Below, in pieces: positions 34,930 to 45,600 of a stretch of 64,000 nucleotides of DNA. The stretch is from assembly GCA_020064725.1 (NCBI GenBank), contig JAGTWJ010000002.1:2046001-2110000 (forward strand). Reading direction: 5' to 3'. The position numbers were made by a program, and so were the translations under genes. Position 1 is the stretch's first letter. Every line of letters begins with the position of its first letter. The notes under the pieces were generated by a model that was not told the DNA's origin, did not search any database, and was given only the letters and a program-made list of their open reading frames with translations. The DNA comes from Drechslerella dactyloides (Eukaryota > Ascomycota > Orbiliomycetes > Orbiliales > Orbiliaceae).

Positions 34930-36820
34930 AATATTATCCTCATCAGAGGCTACACGGACGCAGCCCAATGTTATATAATGCATATACGTGACAAGATTGG
35001 CCTCCATGCATCCGGTAATCGCGGGATAGCATCTTATATATGTTGACAGTTAATCGATTGGTTGGGGATTAAATTCAAAAGGACCCACATATATGGAGAA
35101 GCTCATACTCCGCGGATATCTCGAGTTCTGGACGCCCGGCTGATATGCAACTAGTATACTAGACTAGGTTTAGGGCTCAGCATGCAATATGCAACGCCGC
35201 CGCGGCTAGTTACCTCATACATTGACTCAAACACCGGCTGACATATTCTTCTGACCCATTAAACGCACCCAATTGGTTAGGTTGATGTGAAGTCTATGGG
35301 AATAGATGGACATTAATTCCACACCTTGAAGACTCGAACATAGCCTAGCTCTATTGGATCTAGAGCTTTGACACTGCGCTAGTACAATTTATTTGCATTG
35401 TCTTATATCATATTTTATTGTATTGTATACATATACGCGTAGCCTATCGGTGTACATCATGACGCATATTCAAGCTTTTTTCCCATATAGATATAGACTA
35501 GACGGAGTTTGCAGGAACCTGGAATACCTTTCACATTTAACATCAATGCACTCGGGGCTTAGCAATCCTCCATGAATAAACATGTATTTTCCCCCGAATG
35601 ACAGATAGTTTCTATCATTGGCGCTATAATACACCGTGCACGCGCACTCGGCGGGTGGGACACCGGTAACCTTGCCGCTGAGCTTTCAGGACCCATTGAA
35701 ACTTGAAGCTGAGTTAAAAACACTCCCCTGGGAAAACAAATATATGCACGTTTAGCTGGGAAATTTATATATATCTGTAGTGGTTAGAATTCTACCTCGC
35801 AATTTGGTCTTGTAACGTAAGACCGTATGCCTATATGGGCGTATCCTGGTGTGCATTTCAATTAAAACGGTAAGTAACTTTCTGCAACATCACGTTGAGT
35901 TGTTTTGTCGAGTTACAGCATACACCAGCAGCACGAGTCGAGACTGCAGCAGCACCTCAAGCTCGGTTTCCTGCAATATGCAACAAAGGGTAGCACGTGG
36001 CTAAGCGGTAACACCTGATTTGATGTGGGTGCATGGGTCCGAGTCGCACTCTTCAGTACTTTGAAAAATGCTTGGATTGGTGGAATTCATGAACGGGGCT
36101 TAGACTTGGCGGCGAATGACAGGATAGGTTCCATTTACTGCACCGATACCTGCGTGTAGATACATCTTTGTATACACACCGTCACTCTCAAGCCTGTTTA
36201 ACCCCGGAGAACTTTCATTTTCATGTATGGTCCAGGAAGGCGTCTGGCTCGCGAGACAATATGGTCCACTTAAAAATGGATTTCTATGGAATTATGAGCA
36301 CGCGACCAGTCGTGAACGAACGAACATTGATGTAGATTGTTTCATAACTAAGGCGCAGAAGCAATGTAAGCACATACCTACATATAATTCGTATATCCCA
36401 CGCAGACTAGATGATATGTTAATGTCAGAAAGCTACGTGGTCTACGCGTACACGTTTAGACTATAAAACGTAGCACCTATAGGCACCTTCGTCGACTTCA
36501 ACTATTTTAACGAGAGCTTGACAGCTCGTCGGCTAGAATATCGAAGGTAACATATATATTGTGTTCCCGCAGAGTCGCCTGTTGTATCTGCATGGAAACA
36601 GCATTCTAATCGAGTATCGGATTTTGGGGGAGTGACATTCACTTGCAAGTCGACAATTGGCTGTTGCACCATGATAATAATCAATGGGCATGCGCTCGGA
36701 CGGCATTCGCTTTATATTTCCTACAACGATCTTATACAGGAATTAAGTATCCACAGTGTGACTAGCGAGTTTTAGGATGGACAACTGTGATCGCATGGTC
36801 TTGCAGTGGCGAATATTATC

Positions 36821-36834
36821 CACGTGTACACGTG
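36821..36834. promoter_or_regulatory. 14-bp palindrome with two CACGTG boxes, followed by a CreA-like site
   Basis: CACGTGTACACGTG is a perfect palindrome containing two E-box hexamers (bHLH sites). GCGGGG, a SYGGRG match, follows at once. It lies about 140 nt upstream of the TATA box of the cysteine-rich peptide gene, so it is a candidate upstream activating element. Confidence 0.45.
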
Positions 36835-36934
36835 CGGGGTTGCATTATACATCCCAAGCAGCCGACTGAGCTAGCCGCTCATCTATCCGCATATCCGCAC
36901 GGCTATAGGATTTGCCTGTCGAAAACTTAAGTGA

Positions 36935-37464
36935 ATGTCGACTGTGGAAATTGACTCCAATCCGAAGGTATATAAAGCGCACACATTCGCCAACTCTTAT
37001 CGTATTTCCGTCATTTACCACCGGTATAGACGAAAGCCAGCGGGCTACTCATACTCGGAAACCAAGATATTCTACGAACTTGTCGATTTTCGATACCCTC
37101 GAGATGAAGGCGTCATTCCTTTTGTGTCAGTTGTTGCATTCTTTACTTCGACCACTGCTGCCCTTCCCCCATCAGACCAGCAGTCAGAGCCTATCAGAAG
37201 AAGATCCAAGGGTCTTGCAGCTAGAGCTGGTGGGTGATAGAATTCCTTTGTCTATCTGCTCTAATTAGAACCCGTAGATATGAGATAAAGACTACCGCTA
37301 ACTCCGGTGTACACTGAACTGCAGACTGCCAAATTACCTCCTGCGAGTCTATTTGTATGAACACACCTTGGGTGCATGGACAATGCTGCGAGACAATTGG
37401 AGGCGGGAAGCAATGCTGCTGTACTGAGAACAGTCAATGCGTTAGTTGCGCCTTCTGGCCGTGA
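36935..37464 (+). CDS. small secreted cysteine-rich peptide, defensin-like (CS-alpha-beta pattern), start uncertain
   Basis: Two exons, 36935-37229 and 37325-37464, separated by a 95-nt intron with a GTGGGT donor, a GCTAAC branch and a CTGCAG acceptor. Exon 1 ends with a hydrophobic segment, an AALP-type cleavage region and a basic propeptide-like stretch (RRRSKGLAARA). Exon 2 encodes a mature part of about 45 residues with ten cysteines: one, then CxxxC four residues on, a CC nine residues later, a CCC eight later, and two more near the end. CxxxC plus CxC is the signature of the cysteine-stabilised alpha-beta fold of fungal defensins. Two starts compete. The ATG at 36935 keeps an open frame but puts about 65 polar residues before the hydrophobic segment and lies upstream of the TATA box. 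The ATG at 37104 begins like an ideal signal peptide, but is out of frame with the rest by one base within a run of T near 37120. The gene is therefore intact with an odd N terminus, frame-broken, or misread at that run. Role unproven; antimicrobial or effector are the obvious options. Confidence 0.55.
36969..36977 (+). promoter_or_regulatory. TATA box of the cysteine-rich peptide gene
   Basis: TATATAAAG, 135 nt upstream of the ATG at 37104. It lies inside the longer reading that starts at 36935, which argues that the later ATG is the functional one. Confidence 0.5.
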
Positions 37465-37703
37465 GCTAGCTTAGTCGCTGGGGTCTCACGCGTCTGTCGT
37501 GGATATGCCGTTATAAAAATTATAGGCTGTATGTGTAGGGGTTTAGTCTGATTTCGAGGCTGTTTTTCGCAATTGCATTATGCTCTTGCATGATCGCATC
37601 GGTTCACCGGTTTAGCAGGTGTCTGTTTACATGTATATTTACCCTTGACTTAACCGTGGGATATGACTTCTCAGTGAGTTGATATAAAAGTTATCAATCT
37701 AAG

Positions 37704-38736
37704 CTAGTTTGCAACATCTTTGTAAACATCGAATCTCCGCTGAGTAGTCACCGGGATGCCCTTCCTGACCTCCTGGACCCTCTCATCACGAAGCTCAGCA
37801 ATTATCATGCCTTCGGAGTCCTCGAGCTCCTGCATCACCTCGCCGTTGGGATCGACCACCATTGAATGTCCCCATGCGTGGTATGACGCGCTCGTATCTC
37901 GTGCTGGGCTGCAAAGTGCAACGTATATTTGGTTGTCAACTGCACGGGCCCTGGCCAGCAGTGACCAGTGCAGCGGGCCCGTCGTCATGTTGAATGCGCC
38001 AGGGTAGACCATTGCAAAGCACCCCTTTCGCGCAGCCGTCATCGCCAGCTCAGGGAAGCGGACATCGTAACAGATTCCCAGTCCGATCTTGCCGTACTCG
38101 GTGTCCACAACAGTCATAGAATCGCCGGGGCTGAGGACCTCGGACTCCTTGAAGCGGATCTTGCCGGGTATGTCGATGTCGAAAAGATGGATTTTCCGGT
38201 GCGTGGCAAGAAGCTCACCTGCTGGTGAGAAGACGAGAGAGGTGTTGTAGAGCTTTTGCGTGGCAGGATCGACTTCAGGGATGGAGCCGCCAATCAGGTA
38301 TGTTGATGTTTCTTTTGCGATAGCTGAGAGGGCGGAGAAAGACTGCGACGCACTCGGCGGCGTCAGGGATTCGGCATACTGCGGGAAGAAGTTTGTGCCG
38401 TAGGGCGAATTAAAGCACTCCTGTGGGTATACGTCTCGTGTTAATATATCTTATACGTCGATTGAACATGCATGCGGTTGGTTGCTCTGAAGTTTAGGTT
38501 TTTTGAAGGTGATTGGGTCACTGACCGGCAGGACGACTACATTGGCGCCAGCTTTGGCAGCCTCGACAATTTTTGTCCTCGCGCGTGCGAGGTTGGCGGC
38601 CTTGTCGGCACCTGAATGCAAATAGCCCGTGTACGGTCAGAAATATCATCATCGCTGGCCTATCGGGCTCTGTATATTACACACCTGTGGCCAGCTGGAC
38701 CAGCGCGAGCTTCAGCGGCTGCTTGAGAATCGACAT
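37704..38736 (-). CDS. omega-amidase / carbon-nitrogen hydrolase, NIT2 type
   Basis: Hydrolyses alpha-ketoglutaramate and alpha-ketosuccinamate, the by-products of glutamine and asparagine transamination. Three exons (complement of 38685-38736, 38526-38611, 37704-38420) encode 284 residues, the size of human NIT2. The nitrilase catalytic set is complete: E47 (VVVLPECFNSPYG), K122 (ATHRKIHLFDID) and C163 (LGICYDVRFPEL). The NIT2-type signature NMTTGPLHWSLLARARAVDN is present. Junctions fall at ATG/ADKAAN and VVVLP/ECFN, both keeping phase (donors GTGTGT and GTCAGT). No targeting peptide is evident, so it is probably cytosolic. It lies in tandem with, and downstream of, Nup85 on the same strand. 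Confidence 0.94.
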
Positions 38737-39087
38737 GCTGTGGGGTGGAGGTGACGTTGAGCCAGTGCCGAGCACCAGATTAGAGTTTGGCAGAAACGGG
38801 TACAGCCGCCTTTGCAGGGAGCTTGCGAGAACCAAGCAATGCGGGCGCATTACGGTACCTGGACATATGATACACATCCGAGCTTGCGACCTTGTCACGT
38901 TTGCAGAAAGCACGCAATCAAATCATTCTTCATGCGGAAAGCTGCTAAATGTGCAGGCGCATGTTATTGGACCTGACCTGGTCGTCAACGTTAAATATAT
39001 GCTTCCAGACTCTCGACCTTAGTTATACATTATTCCCTGCATCCCACATCTATAAAATGCAAACGCTCTCGTTGGAAAATGACAATA
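38737..39087. other. short intergenic region between the omega-amidase gene and Nup85
   Basis: 351 nt holding the omega-amidase promoter and the Nup85 3' end. A plus-strand open frame here is an antisense shadow and has no motif. Confidence 0.6.
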
Positions 39088-41828
39088 TCAAAACACTAGA
39101 TGCTTAGCGCTCTCTTCCTTCAGCCAGTTCGTCGCGACTGTCCGGGCTAGAATCGTGCGGAGGGCCGTCACCGCTTCCACGAAATCGAGCCCAGAGCTAG
39201 CCTCCCTGCTCTCTAAAATCTGGGCAAATTCCTCCTGCACCGCCTCCAAGGTCTGGCCGCCGACAAGAAATAGAGCCTCCATAACGCTGAGGACGGTGAA
39301 GACCTCATTGTTTCCAAGATATTCGTACAGCATTTTCGAGTCCTCGCCGTAACCGTGTAGCAGTTCGTAGACCAGCCCTGCGAGATTATCAGGGACTAGC
39401 ACACTCTCCCACGCTTCATGCAACATGCCACCATCGATCTTTTCTCCTGCGCTCTGCGTGAGCACTACTAGCGTCATCGCAGCGTCTTCGTAGCGTCTTG
39501 CATTCATCGACTCGTAGAAGCTACGCAATGCAGCAAATCCGGCGATCTCCCGTCTGAGAACATCTTCCTCAGGTTTCGCCAGCGCCATAGGGGATGTGAG
39601 AAGCTCTCGGAAGGTGTCGTCCAGATCTCTTTCCGGAGGTATCGGCTGCCCAGCCCTCAGCGAGTTCGCAACGTAGCGCGACATGACGTTGTGGATACGA
39701 GAATTGCAACCTGCTCGTGAGAAGTACAGCAGAGACGATCCGATCTGTCCGGCTGCAAGGAGCTTCTGCGCAAATGACTCCGAGACGTATTTCTGCTCCT
39801 CTACGAGACCGTGTCTCGCGCAAGTCTCCACCAGCCGCTCCACTCGCGCCGGGTTATTCACGTCGAGCTCAACTAATCTTATTAGTTTTGATGCTGCGTG
39901 TCGCGTCGCCGGCGTTACTGTCCGCCTCAGGGCCGCAAGTCCCACTTCCCATCCCTCTACGAGGTCCGGCGCATCGTGTAGCACACCGAGGGAAGCCAGC
40001 GCCAACGCGTAGTCTGAAATGATCTTTTCCTTCGCATTCTCTTTGTCTCCTTCTTGGTCCAGCAAACCCAGAACGCTGCTCGTGAGAAAAGTTACAGTTG
40101 AGGCTTTGCCGCCCAGGTCGGTTGGAAAGTAGCCACCCCACGCAAATAATTCAGCAGCTGCACTGGCAACCGGGAGACTCCTCTTGGCCAGGAACTTCAG
40201 GGCTTTGGGAACACGCCCGGCTAAAACATCTCCAGTGGCAGATTGTAGGTTTCGAAGGGCAGGTAGGGGGAAGACCTCATTCACATGGTGAAAGCATTTG
40301 GCTATCTTTTTCAGGGGATCTTCGCGATATGCGTTTGAGGCACGAGACCCTATGCCCGGACGCCCAAATTTGTCCCATTCCATACCATCTCCGGAAGCAC
40401 CGGTCTCATCGTAGTATGCTGCGAGACCGACAACGGCTTCCAGCCAGTTGTCAGAGGTCTTCAAGATAGTTTCTTTGTCACCCAAGAAAATTTGCAGTAT
40501 AATGCGGAGCTCCCTAGCAATCTCATGGGGTATCAGGGAGGCTTCAGAATTCGAGGCCACCGTCGGTTTCGATCTGAATAATCTTGTTGCATCGTTTTGT
40601 GGCTCCGGGATGTTGGGCTTTGCGGTACCCGGTTCCGACTGGGAAATGCGAAGAATCTCATCGATGGCACGGGCGATCTTCGATCGCCACATCCGCCACG
40701 GAAGTGAACTTGTGTCCCAACCCTCGTCGTCTATGACGGCCGCCCTTGAGATTTTATGGGCGTTCTTCGGGCCGGTAGTGTATCGAATGGCAGGCGATTG
40801 AGCAACAATGTCCTGCACGATCTTGCTCGCTCTTTGTAAGTTGTAAGCAGCTGCACGAGTATAAACCCTAGCTCCTGGCTGAGATCCGTCTGCGATATCC
40901 CAAGTAGGGCTAGCGATCAAGTGAGTTAAATCTTCTAGCTTGCAACGTAGGGCTAACTTTTGCAGGATCGGCCAAAAGTCGTAGTGCAGCGCGCTATTGG
41001 GTAGGTATTGGAGGACGTTGAGATAAGAGTTCTGATCTGGTTGCCTGTCGTGGTCGTCAAGCCATCGAACCAAGACGAGGGGCGCAGGTCTTGGCGGGGA
41101 AAGCTCGCGCAGTAGCGATGCGTCGGATTTAAAGTCAATGGCGGACTGGTCCATCGGTTGCGGGAAGTATAATGGCAGCATCAGCGTAGTCAAGCTGAGG
41201 GCGTCATCGATACGCTCGTTGTTGAGCCCAGCGGAGCAGTTTGAAAGCGAACTGATTATCCGAGCAGACAGCCTTTGGAGATGCAACCGTCGCTGAGTAT
41301 CGGAGAGAATGTGTCTGCCAATCGGGCCTTGTTCGTTCTGAGGTGCATTGGCACCATCGTCTTCTTCATCGTCGTCCTCAAACGGCTCTAGGACTGTATG
41401 TGAGTTTTCCATGAGATTGGAGAGGCTTAATATGAACTATCGGCATCGTTAATACGTGAATAAGTTTAGGGTTCAAAGAGAGCTTGGTAGAGGCTCACCT
41501 CCGGGGGCTCTATTATCTTTGAAGGAACGACACGGCCGGCATTGCCAGCGATAGAGATATCCCCTTCGGCATCGACCTCCTCGCCATATTCGACATCATC
41601 GATAATTTCGTCCAGTTCGTCTTCGTCATCGTCGTCGTCGTTCGCATCCTCATTGGGGTCTACCTCCTGGTCGTATTCATCGTAGTCAAAGTCGCCATCG
41701 TCGTGGTCGTGCTCGTCTTGATTGTCGCCGAAGGAATGAGGATCATCATCGACGTGCTCGTACGACGAGAAGCTTCGGGACGCGGAGAGGTTCGAAAAGC
41801 TCTTCGTCGTGGAAATTGGGTTGAACAT
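39088..41828 (-). CDS. nup85: nucleoporin Nup85 (Y-complex scaffold)
   Basis: Scaffold nucleoporin of the Y (Nup84/Nup107) complex on both faces of the nuclear pore. The model is complement of 41499-41828 and 39088-41436, 892 residues. Residues about 20-90 are a very acidic Asp/Glu-rich segment. The rest is all-helical, with Nup85-family features such as YLNVLQYLPNSALHYDFWPI, LPWRMWRSKIARAI, GWEVGLAALRR and ALKFLAKRSLPVASAAAELF. The 62-nt intron (GTGAGC donor, TTAACG branch, GATAG acceptor) is the only option that keeps phase. An upstream in-frame stop lies only about ten codons before the ATG at 41828, with AG dinucleotides nearby, so an additional 5' exon is possible; relatives often have a longer Ser/Pro/Gly-rich start. 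It is divergent from atg2. Confidence 0.83.
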
Positions 41829-42635
41829 CCCGGGCGGAAGACAGGTGGAAAGGAGCGCCTACAGCTGGAGGGGTCGGTGATGGGTGTGTTATGGAAGTAG
41901 TGATGAACGTGTGTCGTGGTTCTATTCTGGGCGGGCGCCCGAATTTTGGGGTTCGCGTTTGGCAGCGTCGCGACGCAGCGGCGCACAACCCTGGACGTGG
42001 CTAACCGAGTCCGTCAACCGCGCCGAGAAGACCTTCAAAGGTCCCGCGAAGACATGGACTGCATGAGCTGTGCTTACCGGGATATGGATGCCAAAGGGTC
42101 AGGCCGGATGCGAGCTCGAGATTGGTCGCACGGGGTGAATCATATTGGTGGTGCAGGCGAGGCAGTTCTGCGCACATGGCCAGCCAAACGGAGGCGAAGA
42201 GGGCCAGGAAACATGCGCATGTGCTCAACGTCGTTGGCAGCCGGCCCACCTCGCTCCACCTCCCAAGCACCCACTGCCATTCATCTCAACCATCACTACT
42301 TCCGCTGTCAACTATCACCATCACCAACATCACAGCCACCACTCCCGTCACCACTCAATATCACGGCTCCCAGTCGGTGGTGCTCTCGGACCTCTGGTCT
42401 ATCCTTCCTTCGCTTAGCATCACCCCCTCAAGCCAGCTTCCCTAAGCTCCCAGCATGCCCGGCAGCCGGTGGCGAGCTTAGACCCCGGCTAACATTCGGA
42501 CGATCCGCCGTCCAACCTTTCTCTTCGGTGCTCCAACCTGCCTTGCAATCTGTTGCATGCAGTCTTGATGACCAAACGCCAGCGGTGGCCTGAAGCGTTT
42601 GTCGATAACCCGAAATCGGGACCGGGACCGACGCC
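41829..42635. other. divergent promoter between nup85 and atg2
   Basis: 807 nt with C/T- and CA-rich tracts near 42240-42450 just upstream of atg2. Overlapping open frames on the plus strand are Ser/Pro/His-rich artefacts of that composition. Confidence 0.6.
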
Positions 42636-45600
42636 ATGTTCAACTACATACCCCGCCAAATCCAGCTCAAGCTCTTTCGATATGCCTTATCGAAGCTGGA
42701 TTTCTTGGATCATTCCACCTACGATGTGGAACGGGACTTCAATCTTTCCTTGGGGCTGAGCAACGAGCTGGATATGAGGAACCTCGGCTTGAATGTGGAT
42801 GTAGGTTCACGATTCCCTAGCCAATCTTATCCAGTGACGCTTGTGTACTGAGAAGCTAACCTAACATGCCACCATACTTAGAAACTATCTTCCATGGTGC
42901 CTCTGCCACCGAGCATCTTGATCAATACCGCGAAAGTGGCACACTTGCATATACGTATACCAACAGACTTCCACAAGGCCCCCGTCAAAGTCACGGTATC
43001 AACGGTCACCATAGATGCGGAAATACTCGCTGATATCTCGGAAACCTCCCCCGATACTCCTTCGTCACCTGAATCTCCCGGAAGCCATGACGTCAAGGAA
43101 ACATTCAAACTCCCTTCTGGTATGGACCTCACGTCGTCCTTCATCCACGATCGTCCATTTGAAGCCAAAGAAGTCGACGCAGTCTTGCAGTCCAATCTCG
43201 AAAATAGCATGTTAGACGCAGAAGATGATTCAGAGGAGGATGAATATTTTGGCGATGCAGGATTGGGGATTCCACTCAGCTTCTGGAGCTTTGTTCCTTC
43301 CTTCTTCGAAAGACTTGTGGATAGGGTCGAGATGGAGATAAGGGATGTTTCCTTCCGATTGAAAATCCCGGATATCTCAAATCCACATATGCCATCCCTC
43401 GACTCGCCTTTTGACCACCTTACAGTGGAATTGAACGTCGAGTCTCTGGAAATAGAAGGTGTTGCAGCAGCTGACAGCGTGGACCAGAAAGTCCCTTCAC
43501 GTCCTCGAGCTACTAAGGCGGGTATGCGAGCTGTGCGTATGGATGGGATGAGTCTATCTCTGATTGGGCTACCTGACTTTTTCGAAAGTCCTATATCATT
43601 TCCACCGAACAACTCTGGAGATGCAGATACTGTCACGTCCGGTAGCACAGTATTGCCGCATGATACTAGCGCTTCAGTCTTGACAGAGACGCAGCCAGAG
43701 ATTACCTCGTTTTCTCAAAGCCCGCCTCATCGAATAAGTTCCGAGTATCGCTCAAGTCGTCCAAGCTCACGTCACAGCCAACCTGCGGTTTCCGAAACTT
43801 TAGATTTCAACGACGACTTCTTTGCTCGGATGGAGGAGCCTCCAGGAAACTATGGTCATCCACTGCCACCGTTTTCGCACCCTTCACGCGTCTCCCCTGT
43901 CTCAAGGGTCTCCTCGTCACAAGGATCGATCGGATCGGACGAAATCAATTCAGAGTTATTGTCTCAGAGCTTTCTACAGCCAGAAAGCGAGCACGGTTTA
44001 TCTCGGTCCGACTTGCAGCTAAATCTCTTGGATGACGGGCAAGAATTGGGCTATGCAGGTCAGCAGAGAGATATTGGGTTCCCAATGATCGATAATCGAG
44101 GGGAAGCACCCGACGACGACTCTGACGATGACAGCCTCAAAAATGAACCTCGAGACCTCGACCTGCATCAAGAACCAAACACCAAGTTTTTCGGCGTGAC
44201 AAGCTCAGCCGGGCCAACCGAGAGATCGCCCTCTGACTCGCATACGGCGTTTCAAGCGGAAGACCCCCATCAAAACACCCAACAGCGCATCCTTGTGCCG
44301 ATTCCACGTCCGGCTCCCGCTGTGTCGATATCCCAAACTCTCTCGCATCTCGAAGCTATGAATTCTGGATTAGAACCATCTCAGCCATCCGACGAATATA
44401 CTTACTATCACGAATCACCCGACGACGCAATGGAGTATTCAAACCCCGATTTGCTCTACCTGTCGCGATCTGCTTACTCTCCCGTATCATCTCTCGCAGA
44501 GAGCGATACGCATGAAGACCACACGGCAGAGCAACTCGACCCAGGGCCATCGGAACAGTACATGGAACCAAAAGTTACGTATACTCATGCCGACGACAAA
44601 GAATCCTCGGATAGTGGGAGTGTTTACCAAAGCTATCCTCCGAGCGAGCAGGATGATATGCCTAGCTTTATATCTGAAGTCCATGAAGAAGAACCTACCA
44701 ACATTACTCTCTCCTCAGAGACACCTGCGATCTCGTCAGCAATTCAGCCGAGTGACGAGGTCCTCAACGAACCCTTGGAGGATACGACTTCACCACCCAG
44801 TCCAAGTCCTGAGACGCAGCAGAGGCATCCGACCAATGACGACTATCAGAAGGTTCCAAAAGAGACAGCATCATTTTTGTTTCAGTCTCACGGCCGGCTT
44901 AGTTCATCGCCCCCCGTCGCTCCTCTGGGGCCTGTTGTGCATACAGAAGAAGAAGAAAACCCTCAAATGGAGTCCCCTGCCGAGGAATCCAATTCTGAAG
45001 ATTCTGAGTCTGCCCTTGCAGAAAGTATGTTGTTCAGCCATGAGGAAGCTGGTAGCCTGTACCTGTCTGCTATGGGGAGCTCTCGACCTCTTGACAATTT
45101 GCCATTGCCTCCTGTTGTTGAAGAGCCCAGGATTCTATCCGTCAATTCATTTGATGTCATGACACCATCCGTTGCCATCATCAAGAGTCTATTGAGGATA
45201 AACTATGTCGACATCTTCGTGCCAGGAATTGCATCTGCGCCAACAGCTCCTCCACCTGCATCAGACCTAGGAAGCACATCTGTTGATGAGAGTATGACCG
45301 AAAGCGCGTATCCAGCCGTGCCAGGGGCATTCTCCGTCTATGCTGCCAGTCGGTCACAAAGAAAAGCATCAGCCGATCCATCCAGTTCCTCGCAAGCAAA
45401 AAGACAAAGGATGAGACCCACTGTGTCATTTCAGACCCATGCGGAGAAGCCTATGGACTCCTCTCAACAGTCTGTGCAGCGGGATTCGACATCTACAAGT
45501 CCCGCAACCCGCGTTGATGTGGAGATTGGAACAGTCGAACTCTCTATCGATCTTGCCGTTGCGAAGAAGCTTATCACCCTATCGACCAAAGTCGTCGACC

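Larger units (their letters stand above)
31147..36820. other. gene-poor, partly AT-rich region
   Basis: 5.7 kb with no supportable protein gene apart from the small signal-peptide-like frame at 34864. From about 34400 the sequence becomes rich in TATATA and ATAT words and in stop codons in all frames. Open frames between 31600 and 34250 (for example 32190-32732) lack motifs, codon bias and splice-consistent partners. It may be a small heterochromatic island or an eroded transposon landscape. I can see no terminal repeats or recognisable transposase or reverse transcriptase. Confidence 0.5.

Noticed and set aside
35994..36062. tRNA-like sequence with an A-box-like TGGCTAAGCGG and a B-box-like GGGTCCGAGTC
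   Set aside because: The acceptor and T-arm halves do not pair, so no cloverleaf can be drawn. At most a degenerate fragment.
42116..42593. Long Ser/Pro/His-rich frames upstream of atg2
   Set aside because: Composition artefact of a CA/CT-rich promoter; atg2 starts cleanly at 42636 with the chorein motif.
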